15,646 nucleotides of DNA from Halanaerobiales bacterium (GTDB lineage: Bacteria; Bacillota; Halanaerobiia; Halanaerobiales; M55B127): the NCBI GenBank assembly GCA_021736965.1, contig JAIPEV010000019.1:1-15646 (forward strand), written 5' to 3'. Of this stretch, positions 14,187 through 15,646 are shown piece after piece (position 1 is the stretch's first letter; every line of letters begins with the position of its first letter). Under the pieces are notes generated by a model. It was not told where the DNA came from and made no database searches. It was given only the letters and a program-made list of their open reading frames with translations. The translations under genes were made by a program, and so were the position numbers.

Positions 14187-14561
14187 ATGATTAAAAGAAT
14201 TGTCATACCACCCTATGAACAATATCAATTATCCACCTTTGTTATAAAGGATGATCTGGTTGAAATTGGACATTTCGGTGGATTTATGGATGAAAAAAAC
14301 AATGATTTGGATACTATTGAAAGTCAAATGGATCAAACTTTAATCAATCTAGAGAAGGCCTTAAAAGAAATAGATTTAAGTCTTGACAATGTATTAAAAC
14401 TAACTGTTATCCTTAAAGATATAAAAGACTTCAAGGGAATGCATAAGGTATGGAAAAAACATTTTAAAAAAGAAAACTATCCAGTTCGAGTTGTGATAAC
14501 TTCTGATTTTGTAAGTGATCGATGTCTTGTCCAGGTTGAAGGTATTGCAGCATATATATAA
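14187..14561 (+). CDS. RidA/YjgF-YER057c-UK114 family protein
   Basis: This is a 124-residue protein with the RidA fold. TLINLEKALKEIDLSLDNVL (about 51-70) is the family helix 'n-l-x-x-x-L-x-x-x-G-x-x-x-x-x-V'. VILKDIKDFKGMHKVW follows, then YPVR101VVITSDF with the arginine that binds the substrate carboxylate, and VQVEGIAA (116-122). RidA proteins speed hydrolysis of reactive enamine/imine intermediates released by PLP enzymes; other members have unknown ligands. The N-terminal motif is atypical (PPYEQYQLSTFVIKD in place of a G-P-Y-S-Q pattern), so this may be a non-RidA subfamily. ATG 14187 is chosen because AGGAG (14174-14178) lies eight bases upstream; GTG 14178 is part of that ribosome binding site. 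Confidence 0.85.
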   Translation: MIKRIVIPPYEQYQLSTFVIKDDLVEIGHFGGFMDEKNNDLDTIESQMDQTLINLEKALKEIDLSLDNVLKLTVILKDIKDFKGMHKVWKKHFKKENYPVRVVITSDFVSDRCLVQVEGIAAYI

Positions 14562-14591
14562 TAATAATTGATGAGGATTAATTAAATATAT

Positions 14592-14701
14592 GAACTATTT
14601 AAAAATTGTGATCCTATAGAAGTTACAATAGTGTTTTTTAAACAGATTAAATAAGATGATCTAAAAAAGAGTTTATTGAAGGTTATGAGTTGCTTTATTA
14701 A
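14592..14701 (+). pseudogene. Probable short gene remnant (frameshifted), unknown family
   Basis: One frame from 14592 reads ELFKNCDPIEVTIVFFKQIK and then TAA, followed by D-D. A second frame from about 14669 reads EFIEGYELLY and stops at TAA 14699-14701. The joined text looks like ordinary protein sequence, with acidic and basic residues alternating unlike random AT-rich DNA. I think a small gene has decayed here, with its start lost near 14586 after GATGAGG. The family is not recognised and the case is weak, because short open stretches occur by chance. Confidence 0.35.
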
Positions 14702-14793
14702 TATTTTTAATTATTGCAGGAGGTATACTTTTATTAGACAAATTAATATATATATAATACCTAAACTGATAGACAAAAAGAGAGGTATCAATT

Positions 14794-15522
14794 ATGAAAT
14801 TCAATGATTTAAATAATGTTGAAAAAGAAATATTTAATAGGCTGTTTGCATACTTTAATCAAAATATAAATCCAGAAGAAATAAATATATTAATAAATGA
14901 TGAATATGCTAAAAAAAAGAGAATAACTATATATCAAACACAATTTAATTCAATCATCTTTACAGATATTTCTTTATATAAAGAAATTAAAAATGAGATA
15001 GATAAAATAAATAATAATAAGATCTCCATTTCAGAGTTAAAAGCAGTTTTAAGTGATCATAGTTTTACTAAGGATAGTGATACTCACTGTCTTTTTCTTA
15101 ATCCAGAAAGATTTAAAAAAATAGATACGCCTTTAGATTATCAAATAAAAGAGATAAATAAAAATAATAAAGAACAAATGATCAAACTAAAAAAAAGATG
15201 TTCAAAATATGATTTAGAACAAGCCCAAGTAAGTTTAAAAGACCCCTATATTCTTGGTTGTTTTAATAAAAATGAATTGATATCAGTTGCAAGTTATTGG
15301 TATTGGGGAGAAGGTTTGGCAGATATCGGTATTATAACACATCCTGAATATAGAAAGATGGGAATTGGTAAGGCTATAATATCTAATTTATGCGAACAGG
15401 GCATTAACATTAATAGAATAAATCTTTATAGACATGATGAAAATAATACTGTTTCAAGAAAACTAGGATTATCATTAAATTTTGAAGAAAAAATGATAAT
15501 TGAAACTTGCAGGATTATTTAA
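14794..15522 (+). CDS. GNAT-family N-acetyltransferase with long N-terminal extension
   Basis: The protein is 242 residues. The first 125 are rich in K, N, D and E with no recognisable domain, perhaps a degenerate GNAT copy. The GNAT core is C-terminal. GCFNKNELISVASYWYWGE forms strands 2-4. ADIGIITHPEYRKMGIGKAI (176-195) contains the acetyl-CoA loop R187-K-M-G190-I-G192. NRINLYRHDENNTVSRKLG (207-225) is the last strand and helix with the usual N-x-x-S-x-x-x-x-x-G pattern. The acceptor is unknown. ATG 14794 follows GAGAGGT. The gene stands apart from the RidA gene by 232 bases containing only the remnant above. Forty bases later a flavodoxin-like gene begins with its own ribosome binding site. 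Confidence 0.82.
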   Translation: MKFNDLNNVEKEIFNRLFAYFNQNINPEEINILINDEYAKKKRITIYQTQFNSIIFTDISLYKEIKNEIDKINNNKISISELKAVLSDHSFTKDSDTHCLFLNPERFKKIDTPLDYQIKEINKNNKEQMIKLKKRCSKYDLEQAQVSLKDPYILGCFNKNELISVASYWYWGEGLADIGIITHPEYRKMGIGKAIISNLCEQGININRINLYRHDENNTVSRKLGLSLNFEEKMIIETCRII

Positions 15523-15561
15523 TTAAAAATAAAATATAATTTAAAAAGGAGAGAAAAATTT

Positions 15562-15646
15562 ATGAAAATTGGAATTTTAGTATATTCTCAAACTGACAAC
15601 ACTTTTTTTGTTGTGAAAAAGCTTAAAAAAGAACTTGAAAAAAAAG
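15562..15646 (+). CDS. Flavodoxin-like protein, N-terminal 28 residues (3' truncated by window)
   Basis: ATG 15562 follows AAAAGGAGAG (15545-15553). The first residues, MKIGILVYSQTDNTFFVVKK, form strand 1 and the start of helix 1 of a flavodoxin fold. The FMN phosphate loop normally reads (S/T)-x-T-G-N-T after that strand; here SQTDNT has aspartate in place of glycine. The remaining sequence runs off the window, so the cofactor cannot be confirmed. Confidence 0.65.
   Translation, partial: MKIGILVYSQTDNTFFVVKKLKKELEKK

Noticed and set aside
8186..15522. Integron-like gene-cassette array (many small unrelated genes in one direction)
   Set aside because: Gaps are often absent or overlapping, so there is no room for attC sites. 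No repeated recombination site or integrase is visible.

Overview
The window is very AT-rich. All recognisable protein genes lie on the + strand, with strong Shine-Dalgarno (SD) sequences (AAGGAG, GGAGG, GAGGTGA), short gaps and lysine/isoleucine/asparagine-rich proteins. This fits a low-GC Firmicute; a clostridial or Halanaerobiales-type anaerobe is my inference, since nothing in the window fixes the genus. No rRNA, tRNA, CRISPR array, phage or plasmid genes are visible.

Layout. 1-2126: 3' part of an ABC-2-type permease gene, then an MFS sugar-permease-like transporter. 2200-2928: wreck of a short-chain dehydrogenase/reductase (SDR) gene with frameshifts and stops. 3137-3496: small two-helix membrane protein, then the first codons of a methyltransferase gene that breaks off. 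3504-3800: on the minus strand, the last codons of an IS200/IS605-type TnpB (transposon-encoded RNA-guided nuclease) followed by a right-end region that folds into a chain of hairpins, as an omega RNA would. 3813-7435: small integral membrane protein, intact class I methyltransferase, M3-like zinc peptidase and RelA/SpoT-type small alarmone synthetase. 7482-9997: macro-domain protein, a GNAT (GCN5-type acetyltransferase) gene interrupted by an in-frame TGA, and a CPBP/CAAX-type membrane protease gene broken by a frameshift. 10093-13373: alpha/beta hydrolase, GNAT, remnant of a DNA-alkylation-repair-like gene, second GNAT, and a terpenoid-cyclase-fold-like protein; the members from 10093 to 13373 overlap or nearly touch. 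13402-15646: nucleoside phosphorylase, RidA-family protein, a short gene remnant, a GNAT and the first codons of a flavodoxin-like gene.

Functionally this is a collection of single housekeeping-accessory genes (acetyltransferases, hydrolases, small-molecule methylation, alarmone and ADP-ribose chemistry, nucleoside salvage) rather than one pathway. The clearest local units are the 10093-12454 run, the 13402-14561 pair (nucleoside phosphorylase plus RidA) and the adjacent alarmone-synthetase and macro-domain genes. At least six genes are visibly decayed, so the region looks like a neutral or recently relaxed accessory segment. The most interesting objects are the TnpB/omega-RNA remnant at about 3504-3800 and the repeated placement of good ribosome-binding sites in front of ATT/ATA rather than ATG.
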